DNA of 64,000 nucleotides from Verrucomicrobiota bacterium. Lineage in GTDB: Bacteria; Verrucomicrobiota; Verrucomicrobiia; Opitutales; Opitutaceae. The notes under the pieces were generated by a model. The model ran no database searches, had not been told where the DNA came from, and worked only from the letters and a program-made list of their open reading frames with translations. Positions 46,861 through 58,559 of this stretch are shown one piece after another. Every line of letters starts with the position of its first letter. Position 1 is the first letter of the stretch. Both the position numbers and the translations under genes were made by a program. The DNA lies in NCBI GenBank assembly GCA_023457035.1, contig JAEWNN010000027.1, forward strand, positions 3,417 to 67,416, given 5' to 3'.

Positions 46861-47850
46861 TCAGACTTCCGAGTTCGCCTTCATCCAGGCGATGATCTCG
46901 TCGACCTGGCCGAAGCAGAGCGCGGTGTAGGTGTCGGCCGCGCCGTAGTAGAGAGCGATGCGGCCCGTGGGGGCATCGGTGAGAACCGAGACTGGGAAGC
47001 AGACGTTGGGCACGAAGCCCGTCGTCTCATACGGCAACTCGGGCGTGAGCAGGTAATCGCGACCGCGGTAGAGAACCTTCTCCGGGTTCTCGAGGTCGAG
47101 CAGCGCGGCGCCGATGGAATAGACGAAGCCGTTGCAGGTGCCGGAGACGCCGTGGTAGAAGAGCAGCCAGCCCTCCTTGGTCTCGATCGGAATCGGGCCG
47201 GCGCCAATCTTGGTGCCCTGCCACCAGCCGGAGCCGCCGCTGCGCATGACCATGCGGTGCTTGCCCCAATAGGTGAGGTCCTTCGAGTGGCTGAGGATGA
47301 TGTCGCCGAAGGGCGTGTGCGCGCTGTCGGAGGGGCGGCTGAGCAGGACGTACTCGCCGTTGATCTTGCGCGGGAAGAGCACGCCGTTGCGGTTGAACGG
47401 CATCAGCGGGTTCTCCATGCGGATGAAGGTCTTGAAATCCTTCGTCCGGCCCAGGCCGATCGAGGCGCCGGGAAAATCGTCGCACCAGGTGATGTAGTAC
47501 CAGCCGTCGATGAGCACCACCCGCGGGTCGTAGGCGTAGCTCGGAGTCGCCGGTTTTCCGTTCTCGTCGACCCACTCGATCTTCCGGTCGTCGATGTCGA
47601 ACTTGAGTCCATCCTTGGAGCGGCCGGCGTGCAACGCGGCGCGCCCGTGGCGCTCGTCGGCGCGGAAGACGCCGGCGAACCCGCCCTCGAAGGGCACCGG
47701 GGCGCTGTTGTAGATACGCGCGGTATTCGGGGTCGGGTTCCAGCCGATCAGGGGATTCTGGCTGGAACGCCAGAGGGCGTGGACGTAGCCCTTCGGCTTC
47801 TCTTCCCAGGGGATGTTCGGCAGCGCGCTGCCAAGGATGGTGGTGCTCAT
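46861..47850 (-). CDS. Glycoside hydrolase family 130 phosphorylase (beta-mannoside type)
   Basis: GH130 enzymes phosphorolyse beta-1,4- or beta-1,2-linked mannosides to mannose-1-phosphate. The 329-residue protein shows the five-bladed propeller pattern: NPTPNTARIYNSAPVPFEGGFAGVFRAD, YAYDPRVVLIDGWYYITWCDD, NRNGVLFPRKINGEYVLLSRPSD, GWWQGTKIGAGPIPIETKEGW and ALYYGAADTYTALC. No signal peptide, so a cytoplasmic enzyme acting on imported oligosaccharides. Exact linkage cannot be read. Product mannose-1-phosphate could feed the guanylyltransferase at 35051, which is inference. No transporter or regulator gene is adjacent. Confidence 0.92.
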   Translation of the reverse strand: MSTTILGSALPNIPWEEKPKGYVHALWRSSQNPLIGWNPTPNTARIYNSAPVPFEGGFAGVFRADERHGRAALHAGRSKDGLKFDIDDRKIEWVDENGKPATPSYAYDPRVVLIDGWYYITWCDDFPGASIGLGRTKDFKTFIRMENPLMPFNRNGVLFPRKINGEYVLLSRPSDSAHTPFGDIILSHSKDLTYWGKHRMVMRSGGSGWWQGTKIGAGPIPIETKEGWLLFYHGVSGTCNGFVYSIGAALLDLENPEKVLYRGRDYLLTPELPYETTGFVPNVCFPVSVLTDAPTGRIALYYGAADTYTALCFGQVDEIIAWMKANSEV

Positions 47851-48020
47851 GTGGTTCTCTGATTATCGGGGGGACGACTTCGGAGGAGCCGAACCGTAGG
47901 AAGCCCTCCACGCCGAGCGCCAGACCGAATCGGCCGGTGCGGCCCCGCAATGCATCGATCGGGCATTTTCCGGCAAGAGCAGCCCGCCGCCCGCCGCGAC
48001 GGCCGACCGCCCTGCCCCGC

Positions 48021-49706
<1,686 letters not shown>

Positions 49707-49856
49707 GGGGCGTTATCGGTGGCAAGAGCGCCGCGCGGCGTCAATGCGCGGCGCGCGCCGCAGTTGCCAGTGCGGCGCAATCCCGCACCACTTCCCTGCG
49801 TGCAACCGCCCCACTCCAGCTCCGATCGGCCGCGGCGCAGCGCCACCGGTCGGATC

Positions 49857-51191
49857 ATGATCGGACTGGGTGTTGCGCTGCTGCTCGCCGGCTGCGCCCA
49901 CGCCCCGCTCAACGCCCCGCGCAACGCGGATTCCGCCGCCCCCGGCTACTCCTTCCGCAACCACCGCGCTCAAGCCTCCGCCGAGCCGCTCGTCGTCACG
50001 CTGTTCCTCTCCGGTGGTGGCACGCGCGCCGCCGCCCTCTCCTACGGCGTCATGCGGGAGCTCGCCCGCACCACCTTGCCCGATGGCGCCCGACTGCTCG
50101 ACAAGGTCTCCGCCATCAGCGCCGTCTCCGGCGGCTGTTTTCCCGCCGCCTACTACTGTCTGTATGGCGACCGACTCTTCGCCGATTTCGAGCACCAGTT
50201 TCTCAAGCGCGATATCCAGAACGCGGTTCTCAGTCGCACACTCTCGCCGCGCAACTCGCTCCGGCTCGCCTCCGACACCTTCGCCCGCAGCGACCTCGCC
50301 GCGGAATACTTCGACCGCATCCTCTTCCACGGCGCCACCTTCGCCGATCTCGCCCGCACCCCGGTCCGCCGCCCGTTCCTCATCATCAACGCGACGGACA
50401 TGGACTCCTTCGCGCCCTTCCCCTTCACGCAGGAGACCTTCGACCTCCTCGGCTCCGACCTCGGTTCGGTGCCCCTCTCCCGCGCCATCGCCGCCTCCTC
50501 CGCCGTACCCGTTGTTCTGACACCGATCACGCTCCGCAACTACGGTGGCCAACGGTCCCCCACGATCGTGCCCCCGCCGCCCGCCGCGCCGCTCGCGCCC
50601 CGCGAGGAGCTCCTCGCGTCGTTGGCCAATCGTTACGTCGACGCCGCCCGTCACCCCTACATCCACCTGCTCGACGGCGGCCTGGCCGACAACCTCGGGC
50701 TCAACAGCCTCTTCACCGCGCTCGACCTCGTCGGCGGTTGGGATCCGTTGCTGCGCGACGGCCTCGCCGGCACCGCGCCCCGCCGGATCGCCATCATCGT
50801 CGTCAACGCCGCCACCGAGCCCGAGACGGAGTGGAGCCATAAACCGGATACTCCTGGGCTGCGCAACGTCGCCTCCGCCCTCAGCCGCAACGCGATCAAC
50901 CACACCAGCCACGTGCTCCTCGCCCGTCTCCGCGAGAGCCTGGCCGCGTGGCAGGCCGCCGCCGGCCCCGACCAGCCGCGCGTGCACCTCATCGCGATCG
51001 GCTTCGACCAGCTTGCCTCCCCGGAGGAGCGCGCGTTCTGCAACCAGATCCCCACCCGTTTCAACCTGCCCGACGCCACGGTCGACCGCCTGATCGCCAT
51101 CGGCGGGCAACTCCTGCGCGAGTCCCCCGAGTTCCAGTCGTTGCTCGCCGCGGCACGCTCCGTCTCAAGCGCCGACACCGCCGGCCACTAG
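49857..51191 (+). CDS. Patatin-like phospholipase, lipoprotein
   Basis: The ATG at 49857 opens a lipoprotein signal (MIGLGVALLLAGC, Cys13). The patatin domain follows: LFLSGGGTRAAALSYGV (oxyanion Gly loop), AISAVSGGCFPAAYY with the nucleophile Ser in A-V-S-G-G, where the first Gly of G-x-S-x-G is replaced by Ala as in some relatives, and the catalytic Asp in LLDGGLADNLGL. The 444-residue protein would sit on the periplasmic side of a membrane and hydrolyse acyl chains, presumably of phospholipids. Substrate and partner are unknown. Confidence 0.85.
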   Translation: MIGLGVALLLAGCAHAPLNAPRNADSAAPGYSFRNHRAQASAEPLVVTLFLSGGGTRAAALSYGVMRELARTTLPDGARLLDKVSAISAVSGGCFPAAYYCLYGDRLFADFEHQFLKRDIQNAVLSRTLSPRNSLRLASDTFARSDLAAEYFDRILFHGATFADLARTPVRRPFLIINATDMDSFAPFPFTQETFDLLGSDLGSVPLSRAIAASSAVPVVLTPITLRNYGGQRSPTIVPPPPAAPLAPREELLASLANRYVDAARHPYIHLLDGGLADNLGLNSLFTALDLVGGWDPLLRDGLAGTAPRRIAIIVVNAATEPETEWSHKPDTPGLRNVASALSRNAINHTSHVLLARLRESLAAWQAAAGPDQPRVHLIAIGFDQLASPEERAFCNQIPTRFNLPDATVDRLIAIGGQLLRESPEFQSLLAAARSVSSADTAGH

Positions 51192-51322
51192 CCGCGCCGC
51201 GGGCCCGGGAGCCAGTTCGACACTTTTTTGCCCAGGAAGGCGTCGCGCGGAGGGAACTCCGTGCCCTAAGAACCGGACCCTCGGACCGCTCAGCCGTCAC
51301 CTTCCACGCCCGGCCTGCTTCC

Positions 51323-53776
51323 ATGCGCTACGCTTCCTGCCTGTTCGCCTCGGCCGCTTCGCAGCTCGGCCGCCACCTCGCCCGGCTCGCTGCCCTCGTC
51401 CTCACTGCCGCGTCCTCCGCCGCGACCTACTACGTCGCTAACACGGGCGCCTCCGACGCCTACCCCGGCACGCAGGCCCAGCCATTTGCCACCGTCGCCC
51501 GCGCCATCGAGGCCGCGTCCGCGAACGACACCGTCCTACTCGCCCGCGGCAGCACCTTCCGCGAGGGCGGCCTCACCTTCGCTTCCTCCCGCACCTTCGG
51601 CGCCTACGGCTCCACCGCTCTGCCCCAGCCCGTCATCAGCGGCAGCGCCGTCGTCACCAACTGGACCCCGTGGGCCCAGAACGCCAACGTCCTCGTCGCC
51701 ACCCCCGCCGTCGCCGGCATCAAGCAGGTCTTCGTCGACGGCCGCCGCCTGACCCTCGCCCGCACGCCCGACACCGGCTGGCTGCGCACCGACAGCGGCT
51801 CCGGCGACAACACCATCGTCGACACCGCCCTGCCCCGTCCTGCCGCCGGCAACTGGGTTGGCGCGCAGGTCCGTTGGCGCAAGTGGACCTGGATCTACGA
51901 GACCCGCCCGATCACCGCCGACAACGGCGCCGGCACGCTCACCCTCGGCGGCTCCACCACCCTCGGCGGCCTCACCGGCATCGGCAGCGGCTACTACATC
52001 GACAACTCCCTCCAGGCCCTCGACGCCCCCGGCGAGTGGTACTACGACGCCTCCGCCAACAAGCTCTACCTGTATCCGCCCGCCGGAGCCAACCCCGCCA
52101 CCATGCTCGTCGAGACCGCCCATCGCCCGACCGCCGGCGCGGTCACCGGCGCCACGCTCGACGGCCTCACCTTCCAGCACTTCACCGAGACCGGCCTCGG
52201 CATCAACGACCGCGCCGCCATCGTGCGCAACTGCGTTGTCCAGCACAACGGCGTCACCGGCATCGCCACCAGCTGGAACTGCAGCGGCACGCTCATCACC
52301 GGCTGCACCATCCGCGACAACCTCGACATCGGCCTCGCCTGGAACGAGAACCCCGCCGGCGCCGGCGGCTCCGTCGTCGAACGCTGCACCTTCGAGCGTA
52401 ACGGCTCCGTCCCCGGCCTCGCCGGCAACGGCCCGTGGCACGGCCTCGGCGCCGTCGTGAGTAACGCCAAGGCCCTCCAGTTCCGCCTCAACCGCGTCAC
52501 AGAAACCGGCTACGCCGGCATCATCCTCGGCTCCGACGGACAGACTGTCAGCCGCAACGTCTTCCGCCGCTGCATGGCCACCATGAACGACGGCGCCGCC
52601 ATCTACACCAACTGCAGCCGCAGCCAGATCACCGAGAACATCATCCTCGACACCATCGGCGACCTCGAGTCGTCGCACCCGTGGACGCCGCTCGGCCACG
52701 GCATCTGGCCCGAGTTCCTGAGCAAGTTCCACCACTCCGACATCTCCAACAACACCGTCTACGGCTCGGGCGGCGACGGCATCTGGGTGCCGAACAACTA
52801 CAACTGCACCGTCTCCGGCAACGTCCTCGTCTCCAACCGCCTCGCCGCCCTCTCCCTCGGCGGCTACGAGAACGAGTACGCCACCACCGCCGATGCCCAG
52901 CAGAACCACACCCTCGCCGGCAACCTCCTCGCGATCGGTGCCCAGCCCTGGCAGCCCTTCGCCGGCCAGATCCAGAACCTCGCCGACTGGGCCGCGCAGA
53001 ACGACTACCTGCTCGGCTTCGCCACCTTCACCGACCGCGACCTCGACTACGGCACGATGAGCGGCACGAAGCTCCTCACCCGCGACGGCGCCGACCTGGT
53101 CCGGCGCGACGGCGACACCGCACGCACGCTCGCCCAGTGGAAATCCGAGGAGTCCGCCTGGGCCGACCCGGCGCCGACCGCGTACCAGGGCAACGGTTAC
53201 CTCTTCATCAACGACACCGAGGCCGCTGTGGACTTCCCGCTCCCCGCCGGCATCACGTGGCAGCAACTCGGCGGCGGCGCCGTCGGCGCCACGGTCACGA
53301 TCCAGCCGTTCCGCTCCGTCCTCCTCCTCGCCACGGCCGGCAGCACCGCCGGCCTCGCGCCCTACCACCTCGCCTCCGCCGGCCCGCCCCCGCCCACCTT
53401 CGCCGCCTGGATCGCCGGCTACCCCATCCCGGCGCCCGGCAACCTCGCCACCGCCGACCCCGACAACGACGGTCTCGCGAATCTGCTCGAGTACGCGACC
53501 GGACTCTCCCCCGTCGCCACCGGCACCAGCGCACCACTCCAGATCGGGTCGGCCGCGGCCGGCACCGTCACCCTCTCCTACCGCCGTCGCACCGATGTCA
53601 CCGATGTCGCGCTACACCTGCAGACCTCGAACGACCTCGTTTCGTGGACCGATGTCGACACCGCCGCGGCCACGGTAGCCGCGATTTCCGGGGAGCCGCT
53701 CGTGCAACTGCGCTCGCTCACCTTCCCGGTCCCCGCCACCCGCATCTTCTACCGGCTCGTCGCCACACCTCAGTGA
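51323..53776 (+). CDS. Secreted right-handed parallel beta-helix protein
   Basis: The 817-residue protein has an N-terminal signal-like segment (LARLAALVLTAASSA) and a YYVANTGASDAYPGTQAQPF start typical of Pbl/PL-like beta-helix proteins. Many short repeated Asn/Gly rungs follow (NCVVQHNGVTGIAT, GTLITGCTIRDNLDIGL, NVFRRCMATMNDGAAIYTN). The fold occurs in polysaccharide lyases and hydrolases; no catalytic set could be assigned. The C-terminus has TADPDNDGLANLLEYATGL, a calcium-binding-like segment common in secreted Verrucomicrobial proteins, then a beta domain ending in FYRLVATPQ. The substrate is unknown. Confidence 0.8.
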   Translation: MRYASCLFASAASQLGRHLARLAALVLTAASSAATYYVANTGASDAYPGTQAQPFATVARAIEAASANDTVLLARGSTFREGGLTFASSRTFGAYGSTALPQPVISGSAVVTNWTPWAQNANVLVATPAVAGIKQVFVDGRRLTLARTPDTGWLRTDSGSGDNTIVDTALPRPAAGNWVGAQVRWRKWTWIYETRPITADNGAGTLTLGGSTTLGGLTGIGSGYYIDNSLQALDAPGEWYYDASANKLYLYPPAGANPATMLVETAHRPTAGAVTGATLDGLTFQHFTETGLGINDRAAIVRNCVVQHNGVTGIATSWNCSGTLITGCTIRDNLDIGLAWNENPAGAGGSVVERCTFERNGSVPGLAGNGPWHGLGAVVSNAKALQFRLNRVTETGYAGIILGSDGQTVSRNVFRRCMATMNDGAAIYTNCSRSQITENIILDTIGDLESSHPWTPLGHGIWPEFLSKFHHSDISNNTVYGSGGDGIWVPNNYNCTVSGNVLVSNRLAALSLGGYENEYATTADAQQNHTLAGNLLAIGAQPWQPFAGQIQNLADWAAQNDYLLGFATFTDRDLDYGTMSGTKLLTRDGADLVRRDGDTARTLAQWKSEESAWADPAPTAYQGNGYLFINDTEAAVDFPLPAGITWQQLGGGAVGATVTIQPFRSVLLLATAGSTAGLAPYHLASAGPPPPTFAAWIAGYPIPAPGNLATADPDNDGLANLLEYATGLSPVATGTSAPLQIGSAAAGTVTLSYRRRTDVTDVALHLQTSNDLVSWTDVDTAAATVAAISGEPLVQLRSLTFPVPATRIFYRLVATPQ

Positions 53777-53817
53777 CACGGTGGCAACACCGCGGGCAAG
53801 CCGGTACGCCCACCGGC

Positions 53818-55536
53818 CTACTCGACCACCACCCGGAACCCGATCGTGCGCGCACGATCCAGTCCCTGGCGTCTCACCAACGGCGTTTTCGCCAGATCCG
53901 CCGCCGGCTCCACATAGGAGCCGCCGGCGACCAGCGTCGCCTCGGCCTCCGGCGTGGCGGGCGCCAACCACTCGGCCACGTTGCCGAGCAGATCGTGGAA
54001 ACCGGCCGCGTTGGCCACTGCTGAGCCGATCGGTTGGGGCCGGTCGTCGCTGCGCTCCTGCGACCAGGCCGCCGCCAAGAGCGACTCTCCCTGCGGGGCC
54101 GGGCCAAGCGCCGCGCGGTACTCCGCCTCCGTCGGCAGCCGGACCGTGCGGCCGAGCAGCCAGGACAACCGGCGACAAAACTCCCCCGCCTCGGGCAGGC
54201 TCACGGACTCGACCGGCAGGTCGTCGCCGGCCTGCCGGCTGGGGTTGGCCCGCATGACCAGCGTGTAGAGCCGCTGCGGCACCTCGGTGCGCAGCATCTG
54301 CACCCCACCGCCCGGCACCGGGCGGAACTGGTCCGCCACCGTCCGCAGCACCGGTTCGAGGGCGTCGCGATTGAGGTACAGGTAATTGAACTTCAACCGC
54401 AGTTCGGGGTCGAGCCGCCGGCTTCGCGGCAGCCGCGCGAACATCGCGTCCTGCAGTTCCGCACCTTCCCGCAGCAGTTCCGGCACGCCGGCCGGATCGC
54501 CGGCCCGCAGCTTCGCCACCACCTCGCGGTCGAGCTGCGCCACCCGCCGCGCCGGCTCCGCGCTCAGTTCGGTCTGCCGCGCAACCTCCAGCGCGTCGAC
54601 CCGCTCCGTCGACACATGCCGGCTGCGGGGAAATTCGTTGTTGAGTCGCCGCTGGGCGAGCCCGGCCTGCTCGAACAGCGCGACCGCCTCCGCCGAGGCG
54701 CCGCGGCCCTGCGCCTCGGCCGCCCGGGCGGAAAGTTCCATCACCTCGCGCAACAACGGCACCGAATCGAGCGTGGCGATCTCGGTCTCGAGTGTCTCGA
54801 GGTTGCCGAGGCTGGCGAACTGCGTGCGGGCGAACTCCCGGTTGAGCTGCAACTGCAGCGCATGGGCGCGGTGGTAGGCGGCGAGCGCCTCGACCGTCTT
54901 GTCGGCATCGCGAAGCCGCTCCGCCTCGGCGGTCGCGGCCGCCCGCTCCCCGTCGATCGGCTCGGCTTCGAGCCGCTCGATCTCCTGCGCCAGCATCGTC
55001 TCGCGCGGCAGATCCCGGCCGGCGCCGCCCTCTGCCCGTTGGTTGAGCAGCCGCTGCAGTTCGAGGGCCCGCCGCAGCGGCACCACGCCCTCGGCCCGCC
55101 GCCCGGCAGCCAGCGCCTCCCGGCCTTCGGCCTCCGCGGCCACGGATCGGGCGATCGTGCTGCGTTGCCACGCGTCGTCGTGCAGCGCCTCGAGCTCGTG
55201 CAGCCGTTGTCGCGGCTCCGCATCCATGCTGCCGGTCGCCTCCATCCACTCGCGCTGTTTGGCGATGGACTGCTGCAGGAGCACCAGATCCGCCTCGGCG
55301 GGTGTGCGGGTCTCACGGATGCGAGCGAACTCGCGCTCCAGCTCCCGACTCTCCTCAAGCAGCCGCACCATCGCCGGATCGTTCAGCCCGGGTCTCGCGG
55401 CCGCCCGCGGCGGTCGTTCCAGTCCCCACCAGATCACGCCGCCGGCAAGCACCAGCGCCCCAACACCGGCGCCGACCCACGGCCGGCCACTGCGTCCGGA
55501 GGATTTGTCGGATTGGTCGCGTCGTTGGGCGCACAT
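53818..55536 (-). CDS. Membrane-anchored coiled-coil protein with C-terminal SUMF1-like domain
   Basis: The 572-residue protein has one membrane segment (about 22-40), then about 270 residues of charged helical, coiled-coil-like sequence, and a C-terminal formylglycine-generating-enzyme (SUMF1)-like domain from about residue 400. Recognisable parts are ESVSLPEAGEFCRRLSWLLGR, RLPTEAEYRAALG, GFHDLLGNVAEWLAP, VAGGSYVEP and IGFRVVVE. Catalytic FGE needs two Cys near the end; none is seen there, so this is probably a binding or structural variant. The start is the ATG at 55536. Confidence 0.8.
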   Translation of the reverse strand: MCAQRRDQSDKSSGRSGRPWVGAGVGALVLAGGVIWWGLERPPRAAARPGLNDPAMVRLLEESRELEREFARIRETRTPAEADLVLLQQSIAKQREWMEATGSMDAEPRQRLHELEALHDDAWQRSTIARSVAAEAEGREALAAGRRAEGVVPLRRALELQRLLNQRAEGGAGRDLPRETMLAQEIERLEAEPIDGERAAATAEAERLRDADKTVEALAAYHRAHALQLQLNREFARTQFASLGNLETLETEIATLDSVPLLREVMELSARAAEAQGRGASAEAVALFEQAGLAQRRLNNEFPRSRHVSTERVDALEVARQTELSAEPARRVAQLDREVVAKLRAGDPAGVPELLREGAELQDAMFARLPRSRRLDPELRLKFNYLYLNRDALEPVLRTVADQFRPVPGGGVQMLRTEVPQRLYTLVMRANPSRQAGDDLPVESVSLPEAGEFCRRLSWLLGRTVRLPTEAEYRAALGPAPQGESLLAAAWSQERSDDRPQPIGSAVANAAGFHDLLGNVAEWLAPATPEAEATLVAGGSYVEPAADLAKTPLVRRQGLDRARTIGFRVVVE

Positions 55537-55649
55537 GCGCCGGCCAGACAAATCGTCCGCCGGCCGAAATGCAACGCACCGCTGCGGACTCCGCACCCGG
55601 CCCGGGCGGCGCCGCGGTGCCGCCCGGCGCCCGCCCCTCGCCGAGCCGC

Positions 55650-56420
55650 TCACACCCCATCGAAGGCGCGCAGCGTCCAGAAATCGTCGGCGAGCTTCGG
55701 ATCGGCGAGATAGTCGTAGGGCGCGGTGAAGTAGCCGCGCCGCCCCCAATCCGCCCCCCAGGAGTTGCGGACCAGAAACCGCGCCGCACGGTCGTCGTAG
55801 CCCACCGCGCACACCGAGTGCCCGCCACGCTCCTGCTCGGTCCGCCGTGGCAGGTGGAGCACCCCGGTGTGGCGGATCGCGGCAGCCTCGAAGCCCTCGT
55901 AGGTCGCCAAACCGAAGACGAACGGAAAGCCTTCAGCGAGGCACTGGCGCATCTCCGCCAGCCCGCGGATTCGGTGGTAGCTGGTCACCTGGTGCCCGGC
56001 GGCGCGGACATAGCAGTGCGCCGGCGGCTTCTTGGCGAAGCGTCGGATCCGGTACGGCCAGAGCGTCTCGGCGCACACGCCCAGCTTGGCCAGCGTCTTC
56101 ACGCCATTGCGGATCATCGCGCCGTCGTCGGTGGCGGCGGTGCCTTCGAGCACCCGCGCGTTGTAGTAGACGAAGAGCCGGCTGAGATGCCGCAAGCGCC
56201 GGCCCGCACGCCGCGCGAGAAACTCGAGGTTGGCGGTGAGCGCATGCGCGGTGCAGCTGCCGATCGTACCCTGGCATTCCACCGCCGGGCACCACGGCCG
56301 GAGATCGACCCGCGCGGGCAGCCGCTTCGGCGGCCGGGCGATGGCCGCATAGAGCCGGTCGCGCGCGTCGGGTTGATCGCGCCGCCAGCCATACCAGGAG
56401 TTCTTGGACAACGAGGCCAT
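55650..56420 (-). CDS. Papain-like (C1A) cysteine protease
   Basis: The 256-residue protein has the papain catalytic set: Cys56 in GTIGSCTAHALTANLEF (with the preceding Gln of the oxyanion hole in ECQG), His201 in GGHSVCAVGYDD and Asn219 in VRNSWGADWGRRGYF. No signal peptide and no long propeptide are visible: the start MASLSKNSWYGWRRDQPDARD leads directly to the mature fold. It is unclear how it is activated or restrained. It could act on intracellular proteins or be a toxin-like effector. It is convergent with nothing; the sialate O-acetylesterase gene is divergent, 195 bases away. Confidence 0.87.
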   Translation of the reverse strand: MASLSKNSWYGWRRDQPDARDRLYAAIARPPKRLPARVDLRPWCPAVECQGTIGSCTAHALTANLEFLARRAGRRLRHLSRLFVYYNARVLEGTAATDDGAMIRNGVKTLAKLGVCAETLWPYRIRRFAKKPPAHCYVRAAGHQVTSYHRIRGLAEMRQCLAEGFPFVFGLATYEGFEAAAIRHTGVLHLPRRTEQERGGHSVCAVGYDDRAARFLVRNSWGADWGRRGYFTAPYDYLADPKLADDFWTLRAFDGV

Positions 56421-56615
56421 GAGTTCGCCCGATGGAGGAGGAGGCCGGATCGGCCGCGTCACCTCCACCACGGTGACGACGCGGACCTGTGTTGCAGAGG
56501 ACCGGATTGGAGTCGAGCCCGGGGAAGGCGTGGCGCGTGGGCCCATCGTACGATCCGAGGTCTCGGCCGCGGCGCCGGGCTTGCCTGCCCGGCCCCGGCC
56601 GGGTTTCACTCGGGC

Positions 56616-58559
56616 ATGCGTGCTTCCCGCGTTCTCCCCCCGGCCGCCGCTTTGGGCGCGGCCCTGTTGCTCTCCTCCGCGCTCTCCGCCGCCGTGCGGC
56701 CGAATCCGCTCTTCTGCGACCACGCCGTCCTCCAGCAGGGCCGCGAGGTGCCCGTCTGGGGCACGGCCGACGAGGGCGAGAGGGTCGTCGTCGAGATCGC
56801 CGGCCGTCGCGCCGAGACGACCGCCCGCGCGGGCAAGTGGCTGGTGCGGTTGCCCGCGCTGCCCGTCGGCGGGCCCTACGTGCTCACGATCCGCGGCACC
56901 AACACCGTGACGTTGCAGGATGTGCTCGTCGGCGAGGTGTGGCTCTGCGGCGGCCAGTCGAACATGGAGCGCCAGCTCGGGCCCCGCCCCGGCCAGAAGC
57001 CGATCATCGGCTGGGAACGCGAGTCGGCCACGGCCCACCTGCCGCAGTTGCGCAACTTCTACGTGCCCGAGGTCACCTCGCCCACCCCGCTCACCGAGGT
57101 GAAGGGCACTTGGACGGTGTGCACGCCCGAGACGGCCCCCGACTTTCCCGCAGTCGGCTTCTTCTTCGGCCGCGCCGTGCAGCAGGCGCGGGGCGTGCCC
57201 GTCGGTCTGATCCACACCGCCTGGGGCGGCACGCCGGCCGAGTCGTGGACGAGCGCCCGCACGCTCGCCACCCTGCCGGGCTACGCCGAGACGCTCGCGC
57301 TCATGGCCGAGCGCAACCGCGACCCGGAGGGCGCCGCGCGCCGCTACCACGAGTCGCTCGCCCAGTGGTGCCGTGTCCACGACACCGGCACTTCCGCCGC
57401 CACCCCATGGAGCGCCGCCGACCTCGCGACCGACGGCTGGACGAAGAGCAGCGAGCCCGGCCTCTGGGAACAGTCCGGCCTGCCCGACTTCAACGGCATC
57501 GTATGGCTGCGCCGCGAGTTCGAGCTGTCCGCCGAGGCCGCCGCGGGCGAAGCCACCCTCGGCCTGGGCGCGATCGACGACATCGACACGACCTGGGTCA
57601 ACGGCGTCGAGGTGGGCGAGACCGGCTTCTACAGCACCCCGCGCACGTACCGGGTGCCGGCGGGTGTGCTCCGCGCAGGCCGCAACGTCCTCGCCATCCG
57701 CGTGCTGGATACCGGCGGCGGCGGCGGCCTCTGGGGGAAACCCGCGCAGCTCGTGCTCACCCCGGCGGCGGGCGCCCCCGTGCCGCTCGCCGGCGAATGG
57801 CTCCGCAAGGTCTCCGCGGCGATGGCCGACACCGGCAAGCCGCCGCTCAATCCCGCCATGGGCTCCGGCGTGCCCACCGTCCTGCACAACGCGATGATCG
57901 CGCCGCTCCAACCCTACGCCATCGCCGGCGCGATCTGGTACCAGGGCGAGGCCAACAACGGCGCCCCGCAGGAGTACCGCCGGCTGCTGCCCGCCACCAT
58001 CGCCGACTGGCGCGAGGGCTGGGGCCAGGGCGACTTCCCCTTCCTCTTCGTGCAGATCGCCCCGTTCAAGGAGATGAGCCCCGAGCTGCGCGAGGCGCAG
58101 CTCCAAGTCTGGCAGGAAACCAAGAATACGGCCATGGTCGTCACCACCGATTGCGGCGACGCCGAGGACATCCACCCGGCCGACAAGCGCCCGGTCGGCG
58201 AGCGACTCGCGCTCGCCGCGCGCGCCGTGGCCTACGGCGAGGCGATCGAGTACTCCGGGCCCGTCTTCGCCGCCGCGGCGTTCGCGGACGGCAAGGCCGT
58301 GGTGAGCTTCACGCACCTCGGCGGAGGCCTCGTCGCCCCCGGCGGCACGCTGCGCGGCTTCGAACTCGCCGGCGCCGACAACGTCTTCCATCCCGCCGAG
58401 GCGCGCATCGCCGACGAGACCGTCGAAGTGTCCGCGGCCGCCGTGGCCGCGCCGATGGCGGTGCGTTACGGCTGGGCCAACGTGCCCGACTGCAACCTCT
58501 TCAACGCCGCCGGCCTGCCTGCCTCGCCCTTCCGCGCCGGCGCGGGCGGCCCGCGCTGA
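56616..58559 (+). CDS. Sialate O-acetylesterase (SASA domain)
   Basis: The 647-residue protein has a signal peptide (VLPPAAALGAALLLSSALSA) and should act in the periplasm or outside. The SASA-type SGNH hydrolase core is visible: VGEVWLCGGQSNMERQL with the Ser nucleophile, HTAWGGTPAESWTS, IWYQGEANNG and DAEDIHPADKRPVG with the catalytic His. The domain is split by a jelly-roll-like insert (LPDFNGIVWLRREFELS to VLRAGRNVLAIRVLDTGG). It removes acetyl groups from sialic acid or other sugars such as xylan and rhamnogalacturonan; the actual substrate is unknown. Confidence 0.93.
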   Translation: MRASRVLPPAAALGAALLLSSALSAAVRPNPLFCDHAVLQQGREVPVWGTADEGERVVVEIAGRRAETTARAGKWLVRLPALPVGGPYVLTIRGTNTVTLQDVLVGEVWLCGGQSNMERQLGPRPGQKPIIGWERESATAHLPQLRNFYVPEVTSPTPLTEVKGTWTVCTPETAPDFPAVGFFFGRAVQQARGVPVGLIHTAWGGTPAESWTSARTLATLPGYAETLALMAERNRDPEGAARRYHESLAQWCRVHDTGTSAATPWSAADLATDGWTKSSEPGLWEQSGLPDFNGIVWLRREFELSAEAAAGEATLGLGAIDDIDTTWVNGVEVGETGFYSTPRTYRVPAGVLRAGRNVLAIRVLDTGGGGGLWGKPAQLVLTPAAGAPVPLAGEWLRKVSAAMADTGKPPLNPAMGSGVPTVLHNAMIAPLQPYAIAGAIWYQGEANNGAPQEYRRLLPATIADWREGWGQGDFPFLFVQIAPFKEMSPELREAQLQVWQETKNTAMVVTTDCGDAEDIHPADKRPVGERLALAARAVAYGEAIEYSGPVFAAAAFADGKAVVSFTHLGGGLVAPGGTLRGFELAGADNVFHPAEARIADETVEVSAAAVAAPMAVRYGWANVPDCNLFNAAGLPASPFRAGAGGPR

